Assembly (NCBI RefSeq): GCF_000315625.1 | Contig: NW_005434667.1 | Location: forward strand, 239,293-303,292 | DNA length: 64,000 nt | Direction of reading: 5' to 3' | DNA from: Guillardia theta CCMP2712 | Taxonomy: Eukaryota > Cryptophyceae > Pyrenomonadales > Geminigeraceae | In this document: positions 37,662-48,899 of the stretch, in pieces | Layout of the letters: every line of letters starts with the position of its first letter | How positions within the stretch are numbered: position 1 is the stretch's first letter | Notes under the pieces: generated by a model | Database searches by the model: none | What the model saw: the letters and a program-made list of their open reading frames with translations, nothing else | What the model was told of the DNA's origin: nothing | Position numbers and translations under genes: made by a program

Positions 37662-38023
37662 CAGTCCAGTGATGTGTTGCAAGAGCAGGGGGACAGATGG
37701 AGCTAGTCTCCTTTATTCGCTTCATTTCATCTTCTCCGCTCTCATCCTCTTCTCCCTTCTACGTTTAATAACATCGCTCAAAGAAACCCCCGCTGAGCTG
37801 GCGGCCACGTAGAGACTTCCAACCTGGAGATGCAAGTCAAATCACGTTGAGTGAGGTCAACGATCGCTATCACTGTCGCCAACGCCTGAAGCACAACCAT
37901 GATCATCTACAACAACACCATCGTCATCGGCACAGCATCCCACAGCAAACTTCCTTGCCGAAAGTAGTAGCTGGTGGCCGTGCGCTGCTAGCACCTCGAC
38001 GAAATGCCGTCGGCTCACAACCA
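37662..38023. other. convergent intergenic interval
   Basis: About 360 bp between the DHHC gene (+) and a small membrane-protein gene (-). No coding evidence and no repeat seen. Confidence 0.5.
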
Positions 38024-38485
38024 TCATGATGCAATCAGCGAGTCTGAGCCTCGAGGTGAGCCCGCGCAGTGAGAGCAGGAGGAGCAGGAGGAGCAGGAGG
38101 AGCAGGAGGAGCAGGAGGAGCTGGAGTACGAGATGCAGAAGAAGGCGGAGCTGACGAGTCCTGCCAGGTCGGTGAGCGATCATCTTGACCTCCTCACCCA
38201 CCATGAATGCGAAGAGCGGCGAAGGTCTGCAGGAAAGACCCGAAGAAAACTAGACCCATAGCCACGAAGAGAAGGAGAGACGTCGGAATGGGAACCTGCA
38301 AGTGTCGACTGAGCGCAGACCCAGTGTGGCAAGGGGAACCGACGTAAGAGATCGTCCAGCTGACGACCACCATGGCGTTGAGTATGATGACCTGCAAGGC
38401 GTAAGAGCTCTCGTGCTCCCCTCCCTCTCACCTGCAGAGTTCCGCAGACGAGGATCCACCAGCGGATGCTCTGATCCTTGGCCAT
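38024..38485 (-). CDS. small membrane protein with Cys/Ser-repeat tail
   Basis: Three exons starting at the ATG at 38485 (MAKDQSIRWWILVCGTLQ). Hydrophobic helices include IRWWILVCGTL, VIILNAMVVVSWTISYV and SLLLFVAMGLVFFGSF, separated by a loop with one Cys. If the last donor is G|GTGGGT, the final exon reads GLVSSAFFCISYSSSS, then repeated SSC triplets from a (GGAGCA)-like repeat, and stops TGA at 38026-38024. The alternative donor GTGAGG gives a Leu-rich tail instead. No family recognised. Tail frame uncertain. Confidence 0.5.
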
Positions 38486-38697
38486 GGCTGAAGCGACACA
38501 CTGTCACTGCTGACAAGCGAGGATCAAGTGACATGGACCTGAGCAGACGACGATGGAAAGAGCAGAGAGAGGGGCAGCAACGTCAAGATGGAAGGAAGAG
38601 CTCGGGCAGCTAAGCAATAAAATCGGCTAGAGCGAGGGCATGATGTCGGTAACGAAACCTCACAGAACCAGGTACCAAGTAAGAGGCAGGATAAGGT

Positions 38698-38806
38698 GAA
38701 GGTGCAGGTGTAGGAGCAGGAGCAGATGTAGGAGCAGGAGCAGGAGCAGGTGTAGGAGGAGCAGGAGCAGGAGAAATGTAGGAGCAGGAGCAGGAGCAGG
38801 TGTAGG

Positions 38807-38841
<35 letters not shown>

Positions 38842-38889
38842 ATATGTAGGAGCAGGAGCAGATGTAGGAGCAGGAGCAGGAGCAGATGT

Positions 38890-38967
<78 letters not shown>

Positions 38968-38972
38968 AGGAG
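38698..38972. repeat. (GGAGCA)n minisatellite with GTAGGA/GATGTA variants
   Basis: Hexamer GGAGCA repeated with regular interruptions (ggagcaggtgtaggagga, ggagcagatgtaggagca) for about 275 bp. Non-coding. The poly-Leu and poly-Ala-Pro frames across it are artefacts. Confidence 0.9.
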
Positions 38973-38994
38973 CAGGAGCAGGAACTTGGTCCTC

Positions 38995-39240
38995 GATGTT
39001 CCGCCCGATTTGTTGCATCCCCGCTCAGGCCCAGCAGGGTAAATCCTATGCATCCTAAGTAGGTAGGGTGCTCATTGTACAGGGTACATGAGGAACAGAG
39101 GGGGTATGTAATGATAAAAATAGGGTGAAAAGTCATACATTAACATGGTGGGTACTTTGGATTGAAGGGTAGGGGTATACCAAAATATTGACAGGGTAGG
39201 GTGGTACTTGGAGAGAACGGGATGCACGCGCTCAGACGGG
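38995..39240. repeat. G-tract interspersed island
   Basis: Short units such as taggtagggtgctcattgtacagggtac, ggggtatgtaatg and gggtaggggtatacc resemble the other G-rich islands. Lies directly upstream of the TPR gene and after the minisatellite. Confidence 0.5.
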
Positions 39241-39392
39241 GATAGGAAGAGAAGGGGAGGAGAAGATGAGGAGAAGATGAAGATGAGAAGATGAAGGGAA
39301 GAGCAACACCACACTGATAGACAACGACAGACTTCACTCGCAACATCTCTACTGCCTCTAGTCTACAGCTGAGTCGACAGAGATCCAGCGAC

Positions 39393-41419
39393 ATGCGGCC
39401 GGTCTCTTCGGCTCCTCGGCGCTCGAGGCTCGTCGGATGTCTGGTCATCAGGGTCTCTCTCTTTCTCCTCCTCCTCGCTGTGCCCATGGGCGTCTCCCTC
39501 CCCAGCGTCCGGCTGGAGAGACAGCATGCCTCTCCTCCAGCTCCCCGCCTCTCACTGCGAGGAGGTGCTGGCTTTCCCCCCATGTCCACCGACCAAGTCG
39601 CCGGCATGATGACGCCGGACATGATCAAGGCGGCAGGGCAGATGATGGCGAACATGGATGGCAACGCTCTGACGTCCATGATGAACATGGCTGGCAACTT
39701 TGCTGGCGCGCCGCCAGATTTCCGCATGGACCCGAACGAACTACGGGAGGCAGCGCAGAAGCTCTCGAGCCTGAGCTCGGAGGAGCTGTTGAGCTTCAGG
39801 ACTGAGGCCATCGAGGCTTCTAAGTTCGACAGGGATCCTCAAGTTCGGAGAGCTCTCGATGCAGCGACAGCCCTGAAGCAGGAGGGGAACTCGATGCATG
39901 TGCAGAGCAACTACACAGCTGCGGTTGAGAAGTATGCGGAGGCGAGAGAGGGGCTGGCGAACATGACCAAGTCCAAGGAGGCGAGAGTCCTGATTCGCAG
40001 CTGCCTGCTGAACGAAGCAAGCTGCTACATCAAGATGAAAGAGTTCGCCAAAGTGGTGGACCTGTGCGACCAGGTGCTAGAGCATGAGACGTTAAACTTC
40101 AAGGCCTTGTATCGGAGGGGCTTGTCGTACAAGGAGCTGGCCTTGGCTTGCAGAAGTGAAGAGCAAGGAGGAGACGTGGCAGTGAAGCACTTGCGTCAGG
40201 CCCTCAACGACGTGTGGAGCGCTCTTTGCATCGATCGGTCGGATGAGGTGGTAAAGCAAACGTACGAGGAGATCAAGGAGTGCATGGAGTCTGTGGGGCT
40301 GGGCCATGAGATCGAGAAGATCGAGAAGAGTGCAGAGCAGGTGGTGGAGGAGAGGCTGCAGCAGAGAGCGAGGAAGGACATCTGGTCCCACAACCATCAT
40401 CATACCCCTCCCCACAAACGAAAGTTGATGCAGCTCGTGGACGCCGTAAGCAGCAACTGCACTGAAGTGAAGGAGGGAGCCAAGCTGCTGCGGAGTTTGG
40501 ATGCAGACAACATGCTGGACCTAGTCAAGTCGTTCTCGTCCTTGAGTCTCGGTGAGTGTCTGAGCGGCTCCGGCTGCCTCGTGCCTGATGAGCTGGTGGC
40601 AGGCAACGCGAGCAAGCAGGAAGTGTTCACGGCCATCAATCTCCTGCAGCAGATGAATCAGACGCAACTGATCGACGAGTCTAACAAGATCCTTGACAAT
40701 GCAGAGCAAGACGCATCCTCCCCTCCGAGGTTTGACACTCGGTCTCCCATGTTCCCTCCCGGCTTCCCCGACCTCAACAATCCTTTCGCTGCTCTCCAAC
40801 CCTCCATGCCGGGGATGAAACCTCCCGGTGGCCTGGGGATGAACTTTCCGGGTATGGATGAGGCGGCCGGACCGTTTGGGCCAGAGATGAACAAGCAGGT
40901 GCGAGGAGGAGGAGCAGGAGCAGGAGAAGTAGGGAAGAGAGAGGCAGGAGGAGGAGGACGAAGGGAACGAGAAGTGACTTTTGAGATACGCAGGTGAAAC
41001 AGGTGATGGACAACTTGCAGAAGTTTTACGAGCTGGCGATGAAGGTGAGGAGAGCATACCTCAAGGTGCGAAAGATCGCGCCATGGCTCTCAGTCTCGAG
41101 GATCCGCACGCTCTTCACAATCCGCTGGGTGCTCAAACGCTTCATCCTCCCTCGGGTGGGCGGCTACGAGGGCGTGGCTAAGGGGATGAGACTGTGCGCG
41201 AACATCGCGGTGGGGAAGACGACGGTGGAGGAGGTGCTGCGGCAGGGAGAGTCGTGGACGAGCTGGGGAGAGCGGCTCTTCCATGAGAACCCCAAGAGGA
41301 CGGCGTCGTTCTTCCTCGGGCTAGGGGCGGTGCTAGCGCTGGTGCTGAGGGAGGTGGCGGCAAGGGTGGTCGCATATCTTGTGGAGGACAAGGAGGTGAG
41401 GGTGAAGGAAATTCGTTGA
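39393..41419 (+). CDS. TPR chaperone-docking membrane protein, OEP61/TPR7-like
   Basis: Two exons, 39393-40898 and 40994-41419, give 643 residues. The N-terminus is a signal-type hydrophobic stretch (LVIRVSLFLLLLAVPMGVS) followed by the motif LSLRGG at about residue 52. A conserved helix-rich region (MTPDMIKAAGQMMANM; DPNELREAAQKL) resembles the region preceding the TPRs in plant OEP61/TPR7. Three TPR motifs follow (ALKQEGNSMHVQSNYTAAVE; LNEASCYIKM; KALYRRGLSYKEL, with clamp-type K and R), able to bind the C-termini of Hsp70/Hsp90. A basic helix region and a C-terminal membrane segment (ASFFLGLGAVLALVLREVA) end it. Docking of chaperone-bound precursors at the ER or an outer plastid membrane is inferred. 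It converges with the RTEL1 gene, 24 bp apart. Confidence 0.75.
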
Positions 41420-41443
41420 GGGAGCTGGAGGAGGAGCAGGAGG

Positions 41444-44366
41444 TCATGAAAGATTGTATTTCTTTGCGTCAAGAAAGGACTTGAACTGCGTCTGAAGTTT
41501 GCGGCTGAGGAAGGCGAAGAGGGACTGGAGCAGGGGCTTCTTGTCGGGGGAGGAGAAGAGGTGGAAGAGGTCCTGAAAGATACGCTGCTTGTCACTGTCC
41601 TCCTCCTTCAGGCCTGTCATCGCCTTCCTGAAGGTCTGGTACCCTTCCTTCCCTAAATCCTGCTTCACCTTCAGCAAGAACGCTTCCTGCTCCGACCTCT
41701 TCCCCGGCGCTGGCGCTGCCACAGAGGCTGTCGTCGCCGGCAGCTCTTTCGACCTTGGAGGACGAGGAGGAGGAAGAGGACGAGGAGGAGGCTCCGACGA
41801 CCTCATGGTCCGTAACTGAGCGGAGAGAGAGAGAGCAGGCGTCTTGTCCGAGGTAACTCCTCCCCCACCTCCTGTGCTATCCTCTTCCAGCTCCGTTAAC
41901 AGGGTACCCAACCCAGCAGCTGAACTCCCGCTCCCGTTGCTCTCCTTGACCTTCAGGTCCCGGTAGCTCTCGTACTCGATCAAAGTCTCCTGCCTCACCC
42001 GCTCCTCCACCTTCTGCGACTTGAGCACCACAACCTGCTCAGACGAGCGAGGGGGTGGAAACGACTCGACTCCGACAGGAGGAGGTTCACTTTCAGCTAG
42101 AGCAGAGCTGTGCTTGTGCTTCTGGAAGAAGTTGGCGAGTTGCTGAGTGACGGGGCCGAACTCGTCCTTCACTTCGATCCTCCCCTGCACCCACCGCGAC
42201 AGCAGCGGCTGCCTCGTCCAACCCGCAAACCTCTCATCGCACAGCAGGATCGCACCGAAGTCTTCCTTGTGCCGGATCACTCGCCCGATGGCCTGGTTGA
42301 CCGCCCGCGCCGCTTGCTGCATGTACCACTTCTCCCCGTTCACCGTCGTGCTCGAGTCCTTGGGCTGCCTCCCCGCCACCTCGTCCATGTAGGATCGCTT
42401 GAGCACGACTCTGGGGTCCAGCAGCGCAGGGAACGGGAGGCCCGTGATGATGACGGCCCGGCCGTGACGGTCAGCGAAGTCGATCCCCTCGCTCATCTTC
42501 CCCCTACACACTGCCATCAGGATCGCCCCGACGCTCCCCTGCTTGTCAACCTGGTTGTCAAATCGTGAGACCCCACCAGCCCCCCTCGCAGCTGAGGACC
42601 TGCTCGGTGTACGCCGTCACTGTGGCCTTGAAGTTCGCGCTCTCCCTGGGCTCCACGAAGACGTGCTTGTGGCGAGCTATCCTGTCCCAGATGCCGACGT
42701 TCTGCCACTCTTGGATGGTGTTGGTGAGAGCGCTGTAGGAGGGAAAGAACACCAGAAGCCCATCCGGCACGATCCTGCACGTATTTACAATCACATTCCC
42801 CAGGTCATGGATCATCTCTTTGTTGTCCTTGTTGCGGTAGCTGCTGTTCAAGACTGTCCCTCGAGGCCCTCGTCTCAGCACCGCAGCGAAGATCTGCTCG
42901 TCAGAGATCACGTGCTCATTCTCCAGTACCACCTCAAACTTCATCTCCATCTCGATCGACCATGAAGACATGGGCGACAGAGTTCCACTTGCCAGCACGA
43001 TGTTTCTGACGCCCTGCTGAAGGATGTCCCGCATCGTCACCCCAGCGCTGAAGCACCAGTAGCCCAGCGAGCGACCTCGTCTCGCTCTTGCTGCGGGAAA
43101 GAAGGAGGCCAGGCTGTTCCTCTCGGCCTTGGAAACTTTCTTGTTTTCTGGCTCGTCGCTCACGAACACCCGGTACAGCCTGGAGACGTTCTGGAGATCA
43201 GAGGGCTTGAAGACGATCTCGACAGCATCCGCAAACGACTTGAGAGCTGGGTTCGTCGTCATCGCCGACCCCTGCACCTCCAACAGCATGCTTACTGCTC
43301 TGCCGAGCATGAGGCAGAGCTCGGGAGCGTTGGTCATGTTGACCCCAGCAGAGTTGAACACCTCGAAGATGAACTCACCGCGTCGAGTGGCTGAGGGAGG
43401 AGATCCCAACAGCTCGATGGTGTCCAGCTGCTTCTCGAACGCGAGGAGGATGTGCTTGAGAATCTCGAGCTCACTCACGGAGGGCGGGTCAGCGAAGCTC
43501 ATCTCCATCGGGTTCTCGCGCATGGCAATGCAGCGGTCGATCTCGCTCACGCAGATGGCGATGTCGCTGGAGCAGATGTCGAAGGAAGCAGCGTCCGAGC
43601 AGATCGTCTCCATGTTGTGAGCCTCGTCGATCACCACGATGCTGTCCTTCCACAAGTGCAGCAAGGACTTGCGGGACGCTGGATCAGTCAGGTAGTTGTA
43701 CGGCATGAAGACAACTTCGGCATCTGACGAGAGGTCGCGAGACAAGTAGTAGGGGCAGACCTTGTGCGTGGTGCCATGCTTGCACAAGTCCTCGATGTCC
43801 ATAAGCTCCTCCACGACTTCCTTCCTCTCGTGCTTGTGGTCCATTACGTTCCTATAGTACCCGCAAGCTTGTGCCCCAACCAGTTTCGAGCATGCAGCGT
43901 TCTGCGCACTTCCTCGCAGCTTCGATACCTCAGGATGTATGCAGAGCTGCTGGCGCGATCCCAGCACCGCCATACGCGGCTTGTAGGAGGACGCACGCAG
44001 CTCTCGCACGACCTGTGTCAACTGACCATGCGTGCGAGACATGTAGACCAGGCGGCTCGACCCCGGAGAGGACGGGAGGGGATGCATGGAAGGCGGGAGG
44101 GACGCAAGCTCAGGCGGCAAGGAGCTCTGGCTCGACACCTTGCTTGAGTTCTTCCACCCGAGAACTCCGCAGAGGAGGCACAGGGTCTTTCCTGTCCCTG
44201 TGGGGCTCTCGAGGAGCGCATGGCGTCCAGGAGCGCTGAGAGCATCGATGAGAGCTTCGAGGAGCCTCACCTGAGAGCCATACGGCCTAAAGGGAAACTC
44301 AACCCTCACCCCCCTCACCTCCACCCCTCCTCCTCCTCCTGTCCCCTTGCTCCTCCCTCCCGCCAT
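41444..44366 (-). CDS. RTEL1: RTEL1-type Fe-S DNA helicase
   Basis: Exons 44366-42600 and 42550-41444 (49-nt intron, donor GTCCTC) give 957 residues. Walker A is SPTGTGKT (about 54-61). The Fe-S cluster cysteines are C142, C159, C168 and C204, spaced as in RTEL1. DEAH lies at about 247-250, with the SF2 motifs LASGTLSPMSSW, CRGKMSEGIDF and QAIGRVIRHKEDFGAILLCDERF. The C-terminal 100 residues (FLLKVKQDLGKEGYQTFRKAM ... FLSRKLQTQFKSFLDAK) match the harmonin-like domain of RTEL1. No C-terminal RING is present. It unwinds D-loops, T-loops and G-quadruplexes in the nucleus. The G-tract islands in this window would be typical substrates. Confidence 0.93.
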
Positions 44367-44479
44367 CTTTTAATCTTTAGTTATATCGCCGGATCCCCTT
44401 GAAAAAGTTTCCCTCTTGAATGGGAGCGTAGAGTTGGGTGGTCAACTTGGAACAGAGGCACAAGAAGGCTAGAAGACCA

Positions 44480-44985
44480 GCTCGAGACGAGACGAGATGA
44501 GACGAGACGAGGAGAGACGAGAAGAGAAGAGAAGAGACGAGAAGAGAAGAGAGGAGAAGAGAGGAGAAGAGAGACGAGACGAGAAGAGAAGAGAAGAGAC
44601 GAGAAGAGAAGAGAAGAGAAGAGAAGAGAGAAGAGATGAGACGAGAAGACAAGAGACGAGAAGAGAAGAGAAGACAAGAGACGAGAAGACAAGAGAAGAG
44701 AAGAGAAGAGAAGAGAAGAGAAGAGAGGAGAAGAGAGGAGAAGAGAGAAGAGAAGAGACGAGAAGACAAGAGACGAGAAGAGAAGAGAAGAGACGAGAAG
44801 ACAAGAGACGAGAAGAGAAGAGAAGAGACGAGAAGAGAAGAGAGGAGAAGAGAGACGAGACGAGACGAGAAGACAAGAGACGAGAAGAGAAGAGACGAGA
44901 AGACAAGAGACGAGAAGAGAAGAGAAGAGACGAGACGAGACGAGACGAGACGAGAAGAGAAGAGAAGAGACGAGAAGAGAACAAG
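44480..44985. repeat. (GAGAA/GAGAC)n pentameric satellite
   Basis: About 500 bp of purine-rich pentamers agaag, agacg and agaga in mixed order, without pyrimidines other than C in 'gac' and rare T. Both strands are open over long spans only because of the period. It adjoins the RTEL1 5' end. A short relative lies at 61,196-61,290. Confidence 0.95.
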
Positions 44986-45019
44986 AAATCAGAAGTCGAC
45001 GACGCGGAAGCAGATGGTC

Positions 45020-45703
45020 GTAGAATATCACCACTGTCACAATACAGTGAGATACTTATCATCGGCATCGATTGATCAGTGAATGTGTCAGCAGCCTATT
45101 GGACTGACTTCTTTCTCAGGTGAATGTCAAGTCGACCTTGTCGAAATTCAGTGTCAGAGACGTGACGAGTAACAAGCGACTCGTCCAGGTATTCGGTCGC
45201 GTCACAAACTCTTTAGCCACTGCTGTCTGTAGGACGAAATGCAACAACTTTACAGGTTGAAGTATTTGTCTTTATCTCTTCGTTGAGAAATCGTCTCCTC
45301 TCTCAGCTTGTCATCTCTCGCTTGCTTGTCCTCGTCTTCTCCTGTTACGATTGTTTGGTCTCACTGGGGTCGCGCTAGGACATGCCCCTTTCTATGTGCC
45401 TATGACAGGAGGGAGTCAGAGATGAAGAAGGCTGCATCTGCTACAGCCACTGGGTGTTTCGATTATTGCGTCGTCCTACAACCACTCAAGGTGGAAAGAA
45501 GCTTGTGAAGGGTTGACTTGACATGGACTTTCTTGCTGTGTCCTCCGATTGTAGCGCGTTTAACAAACACGAGCAATGTCTCTGAGGATGAGGATGGGGG
45601 CGATGACTTTCAGCTTCATCTGCATGACACTGGGGCCTGCAGGGAGGGTGAGACCAACATGCCCCAACATGCAATTGGAGCAGCGACAGACACAAAGATG
45701 TAG
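45020..45703 (+). CDS. uncertain multi-exon gene
   Basis: Several segments bounded by good splice signals suggest a gene. One frame reads MVVEYHHCHNT up to GTGAGA, then VNVKSTLSKFSVRDVTSNKR to a GTATTC donor (about 45,190), DEMQQLYR, RESEMKKAASATATGCFDY, and a last exon RLTNTSNVSEDEDGGDDFQ that ends TKM and TAG at 45701-45703. The junction before the last exon does not keep phase with an ordinary donor. The start may lie inside or upstream of the purine satellite. No family recognised. The stop is 31 bp from that of the bZIP gene, in line with the tight convergent pairs elsewhere. Confidence 0.35.
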
Positions 45704-45734
45704 AGCTTGTATCATTACATGCTACAATCCACGA

Positions 45735-46457
45735 TCAAGGCGTGGCTTCCTGAGAGCTCGAGCAAACTTTAGCACTCTGCTCAAGGATTTGTCGTTCTCT
45801 GTGCCTCCTCTGCGCTTCACGATTCTGCCTGCGTCTCTTCTCCTTCCTCAGCTCGTCTGCAGACATGGAACACACGGGCAAGCCCGCGTTCGAACTTGCG
45901 TCGCTTGGCATGCTGACGTCATCGAAATAAGTTTTCGGAAAGGGCAAAGGCTTTGACTCCATGAGGGTCGTGGGTTTGCATCCCTTGTCTGGCATCGGAA
46001 AATCGAAGTTGTGAATGATGTTGGAGAGAGACGGCTCCTTCCTCCTTGAGCTCGAGTCCCCATTGTTGTCCTCCAGCTCTTTCCGCAGCTGGCAAATGTC
46101 TCGTCGCAGATTCTTGTTTTCCGCGAGGAGCAGAGCATTTCTCGAGTCGGAGAGTGCCAGCAACTGAGACAGGGACTCGTTCTGGGAGAGGAGGTCCGAC
46201 ACGTTGGACTCCAACCTCTGAACATAAGCTCGCGCTTGATCCCTCGAGCGCTTCGCCGCTAAGCGATTCTTGAGAGCTCTCTCGCATTTCTTCATGTCCG
46301 TCAACTTATCTCCATCCTGAGGCAGCGCCTGTGGATCAGGCAGAGCCTCTTCCTCTGTGCCAACTCCTGCCGAGGATGCTGAGTCACCAGCAACCTCTAG
46401 TTTCGTGTGCAAGATCTGTGCCACTTCCTTCTCCAATGCTGTTAGCGGTTCGGACAT
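45735..46457 (-). CDS. bZIP transcription factor with a second basic region
   Basis: Single exon, 240 residues. Residues about 55-125 form a bZIP: the basic region RALKNRLAAKRSRDQAR has the N-x-x-A-[AK]-x-S-R signature, and leucine-type heptads follow (VQRLESNVSDLLSQNESLSQ). At the very end (residues about 208-225) is a second sequence of bZIP basic type, KRRRQNREAQRRHRERQ, resembling the AP-1/Yap signature (N-x-x-A-Q-x-x-x-R), but only about 15 residues follow before the stop, with no zipper. DNA binding as a dimer in the nucleus is expected; the target is unknown. The start ATG lies at the head of an open frame after A/T-rich leader DNA. Confidence 0.88.
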   Translation of the reverse strand: MSEPLTALEKEVAQILHTKLEVAGDSASSAGVGTEEEALPDPQALPQDGDKLTDMKKCERALKNRLAAKRSRDQARAYVQRLESNVSDLLSQNESLSQLLALSDSRNALLLAENKNLRRDICQLRKELEDNNGDSSSRRKEPSLSNIIHNFDFPMPDKGCKPTTLMESKPLPFPKTYFDDVSMPSDASSNAGLPVCSMSADELRKEKRRRQNREAQRRHRERQILEQSAKVCSSSQEATP

Positions 46458-46889
46458 AGCTTCATGACCCAGAAAGCATGAGCTTGACAGGCACCTATAT
46501 CCTCACACCCACACGATGACTCAACTACAATTCGGTTCCCTCACCGTATCGGGCCCGACGAAGAGGGCCAACAGTGATTGACTTTCGTGATCCGTTTATC
46601 TGATGATGAAGCAAACAAGCTTCGAAGATTCCCGAGGAGAATTGACACCGAGAGCGATCGGATCTCCCTTTACGCGCGAGAATGAAACCGAATGTTCGTG
46701 AAGCTATGACGGAGCTCAAGGATAGGAGGACGCAATGAGCAACTTCAAGGCTCTCGGACAGTATCTGACTGCGATGTAGCACACGATCACGAGCGGAAGA
46801 GAGGAGGAGGAGGAGGAGCAGCAGGAGGCGATGCGAGCAGAGCGATCCGAGCAGAGCCTCACTGCATACGCAGTTGGAAATGCACAACT

Positions 46890-47620
46890 CGATGGTGGGG
46901 GTCAATCATTGGGGGTGGGGTATTAAGAACCCCAAAAAGACATCATGAATATGGGGTACTTTCATATGAGATATGTGGGTAGGGTAGTAAATTTTGAAGA
47001 TATGTGGGGGGTAGTGTGTACAAGATAGGGGTGGAGGTGAAGTCAGCATGTCAGGAGGAAACACATCGATGGCTCCATAGATTTTTTGATGGGGGTACAG
47101 GCCAGTGGGGTAGTATAAAAGATGGGGTGATAAAATTCAGGGTGGGTACCATGAGGGAATTTACCCTTCAGAATCCTGGACTTCAAAGGGTACCAAGCCA
47201 TGGAGGCCGTGTATTAATAGGGTAGGGTGATTGGTAGGGGTGGTATAAACTGAGCTAAAACATTTTTTTGTGGTGGTCATATTGTGAACCACACGGTGGC
47301 AAATGGCAGGGTAGGGGGTGGTCTCACTCAAGGGTGATAATGAAAGATGTCACCATGTACCGGTATATAGACCATCAATTTACGTGAAAAAACGGGGTAC
47401 ACATCGATTCTGATGGTGCACTGTAAATTTGAGGGGGTAGGGGTGTTGGCGTGTGCGACAGTCAGCCTGTGTCAACCACAAACCTGCTGACCCTACCCCA
47501 CATTTGATCCTTCCATATCACCCCTACCCCCTACTTCTAGATCCATTGTGGGGAAACACACTTAAACTGAGGATGCGGAGGCACTACCCCTACCTCCTGG
47601 ATAACACTGCTGGTCCTGCT
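46890..47620. repeat. G-tract island facing a C-tract segment
   Basis: G-tract units (gatggtgggggtc, gggggtggggtatt, tagggtagtaaa, gcagggtagggggtgg) run to about 47,445. From 47,485 the polarity reverses (ctgaccctaccccac, caccctaccccctac). The arrangement is that of two oppositely oriented copies meeting near 47,460. Confidence 0.55.
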
Positions 47621-47639
47621 GCTGACGCTTCGTATAGAA

Positions 47640-47780
47640 GTCAAGAGTTTCGCCGGACCCGGCGGGATGGCACAGGCTCAGTAGTTCAGCCTACCGGCGT
47701 TCCCGGCCGCGATGATGCAACGGCCGGGCGGGCCCGGCCCGGGCCGCGTGTCGCCGGGCGTGACGCGTGACAGGAGAGCC
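47640..47780. other. GC-rich patch
   Basis: cgccggacccggcgggatgg ... cggccgggcgggcccggcccgggcc, with nested palindromes. Like the patches at 3.8, 9.7, 49.6 and 58.7 kb, it lies beside or near a G-tract island. Confidence 0.5.
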
Positions 47781-47996
47781 GAGCCTCGGAGTACTGACTC
47801 CGTGAGTACGGGGCAGTGTGTCACGGTCTACCGTACTTTCAGTGACATTTGTGTGTGACTTTTGAATTACGAGTACGGTCGGGGAAATACTAAGATGATA
47901 GAAAGAATGGATTCAAGTTTAATTATACACTGATGATGCACATCTGAGCTGAAATCGTAACATGTTGTAGCTAGGGCACATGCCAATTGCACTAGT

Positions 47997-48844
47997 TTAG
48001 AGGAGCTTATCATGGATTCCTCCGGTGATCTTTCCACTAAGCATTTGCTTGACCGGGCTGAGACGAATGGATAAGCACCAGTCTTCATTTCAGATATGAA
48101 TGCGACATACCAGAATCCGATGGCCTGGAAGATCATCTTCTTCTGGTCGGGAGTGAGGTTGCCGACCAAATCGACCGATACGTGGATGCTGTAGACGAGT
48201 CAGTTGCAGGACTGACAGACATTTGGTCAGCATAACCTGTCCGGAACTTGTTTGCCGGCTTCAAACTTGTCTTGAACTTCAACTTTGATCTGCGCAAGGA
48301 ATCAACTTCACATTACACAGAACATCCACTTGACATCACCTCCTTCAAGGCGTCCGCAGGAAGTTTGCCGTCCTTGACCAAGGTAGAGGTGAAATGCTGC
48401 AAGGTCATGCTTGTGCATGCAGCCAATCCGGACAGCACCAAGTTCTACACAAGAACACTGTTTTAGAAGAGATCCCACGGGTGCATTACGATGTACCTTC
48501 GGGTTGGGGTTCAGGCATGCCTGACCAGGCATAGGTGGCAATTCAGCAACAATCTCTGTCAAAACAGTCAAACGCTTATGGCGATAAACTTGAAGCGACA
48601 TCGTATGCTATACAGAAATAAAACGGAAACAAAGTGATCTCAAGCTAGTCATCAACACAGAAACTTGGCTCGCATGATTTTGAGAGCGAACTGAACACAA
48701 CAAAGGCGGGTGGAAACTAGGGATGAACAGACCTGATGATCCGCCAAAGTTGATGCGGGTAGTGAAGTCGAGGCCCTTGGCAGAGGAGGTGACAGAGGAC
48801 CAGCGACGAGTCGCAGGAGCGAACATACGAAGACGAGAGAGCAT
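47997..48844 (-). CDS. OsmC-family (thiol peroxidase-type) protein, probably mitochondrial
   Basis: Six exons (48844-48733, 48588-48497, 48444-48340, 48289-48237, 48188-48111, 48057-47997) close in one frame at 166 residues. The first 30 residues are Arg/Ser-rich (LSRLRMFAPATRRWSSVTSS), a typical mitochondrial or plastid presequence. The OsmC fold follows: a VYRHKRLTVLTEIV strand pair, PNPKNLVLSGLAACTSMTLQ with the first catalytic Cys at the start of the long helix, an IKVEVQDKF strand, and the second Cys in CPVKQMLSGKI near the end. Both redox cysteines and the expected spacing are present. The family reduces organic hydroperoxides. The exon 2 boundary (AAG|TTTATC) is the least certain. Confidence 0.85.
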
Positions 48845-48899
48845 GGCAATGCAGAGGTAGTGAGTGACTTGGTAGGTAGAGGGTCTTTTTATATCCTCA

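Larger units (their letters stand above)
46458..47996. other. gene-free interval with G-rich, C-rich and GC-rich segments
   Basis: After about 400 bp of ordinary upstream DNA come a G-tract island (46,890-47,445), a C-tract segment (47,490-47,620), a GC-rich patch (47,640-47,780) and A/T-rich sequence before the OsmC stop. No gene seen. Confidence 0.6.

Noticed and set aside
38700-38972. Regular repeats suggesting a CRISPR-like array
   Set aside because: Units are direct hexamers with no unique spacers, and the genome is eukaryotic.
44381-45040. 200-residue Ser/Leu-rich frames and Arg/Glu-rich frames at 44.4-45.0 kb
   Set aside because: Translation of the purine satellite; both strands are open only because the unit lacks stop codons.
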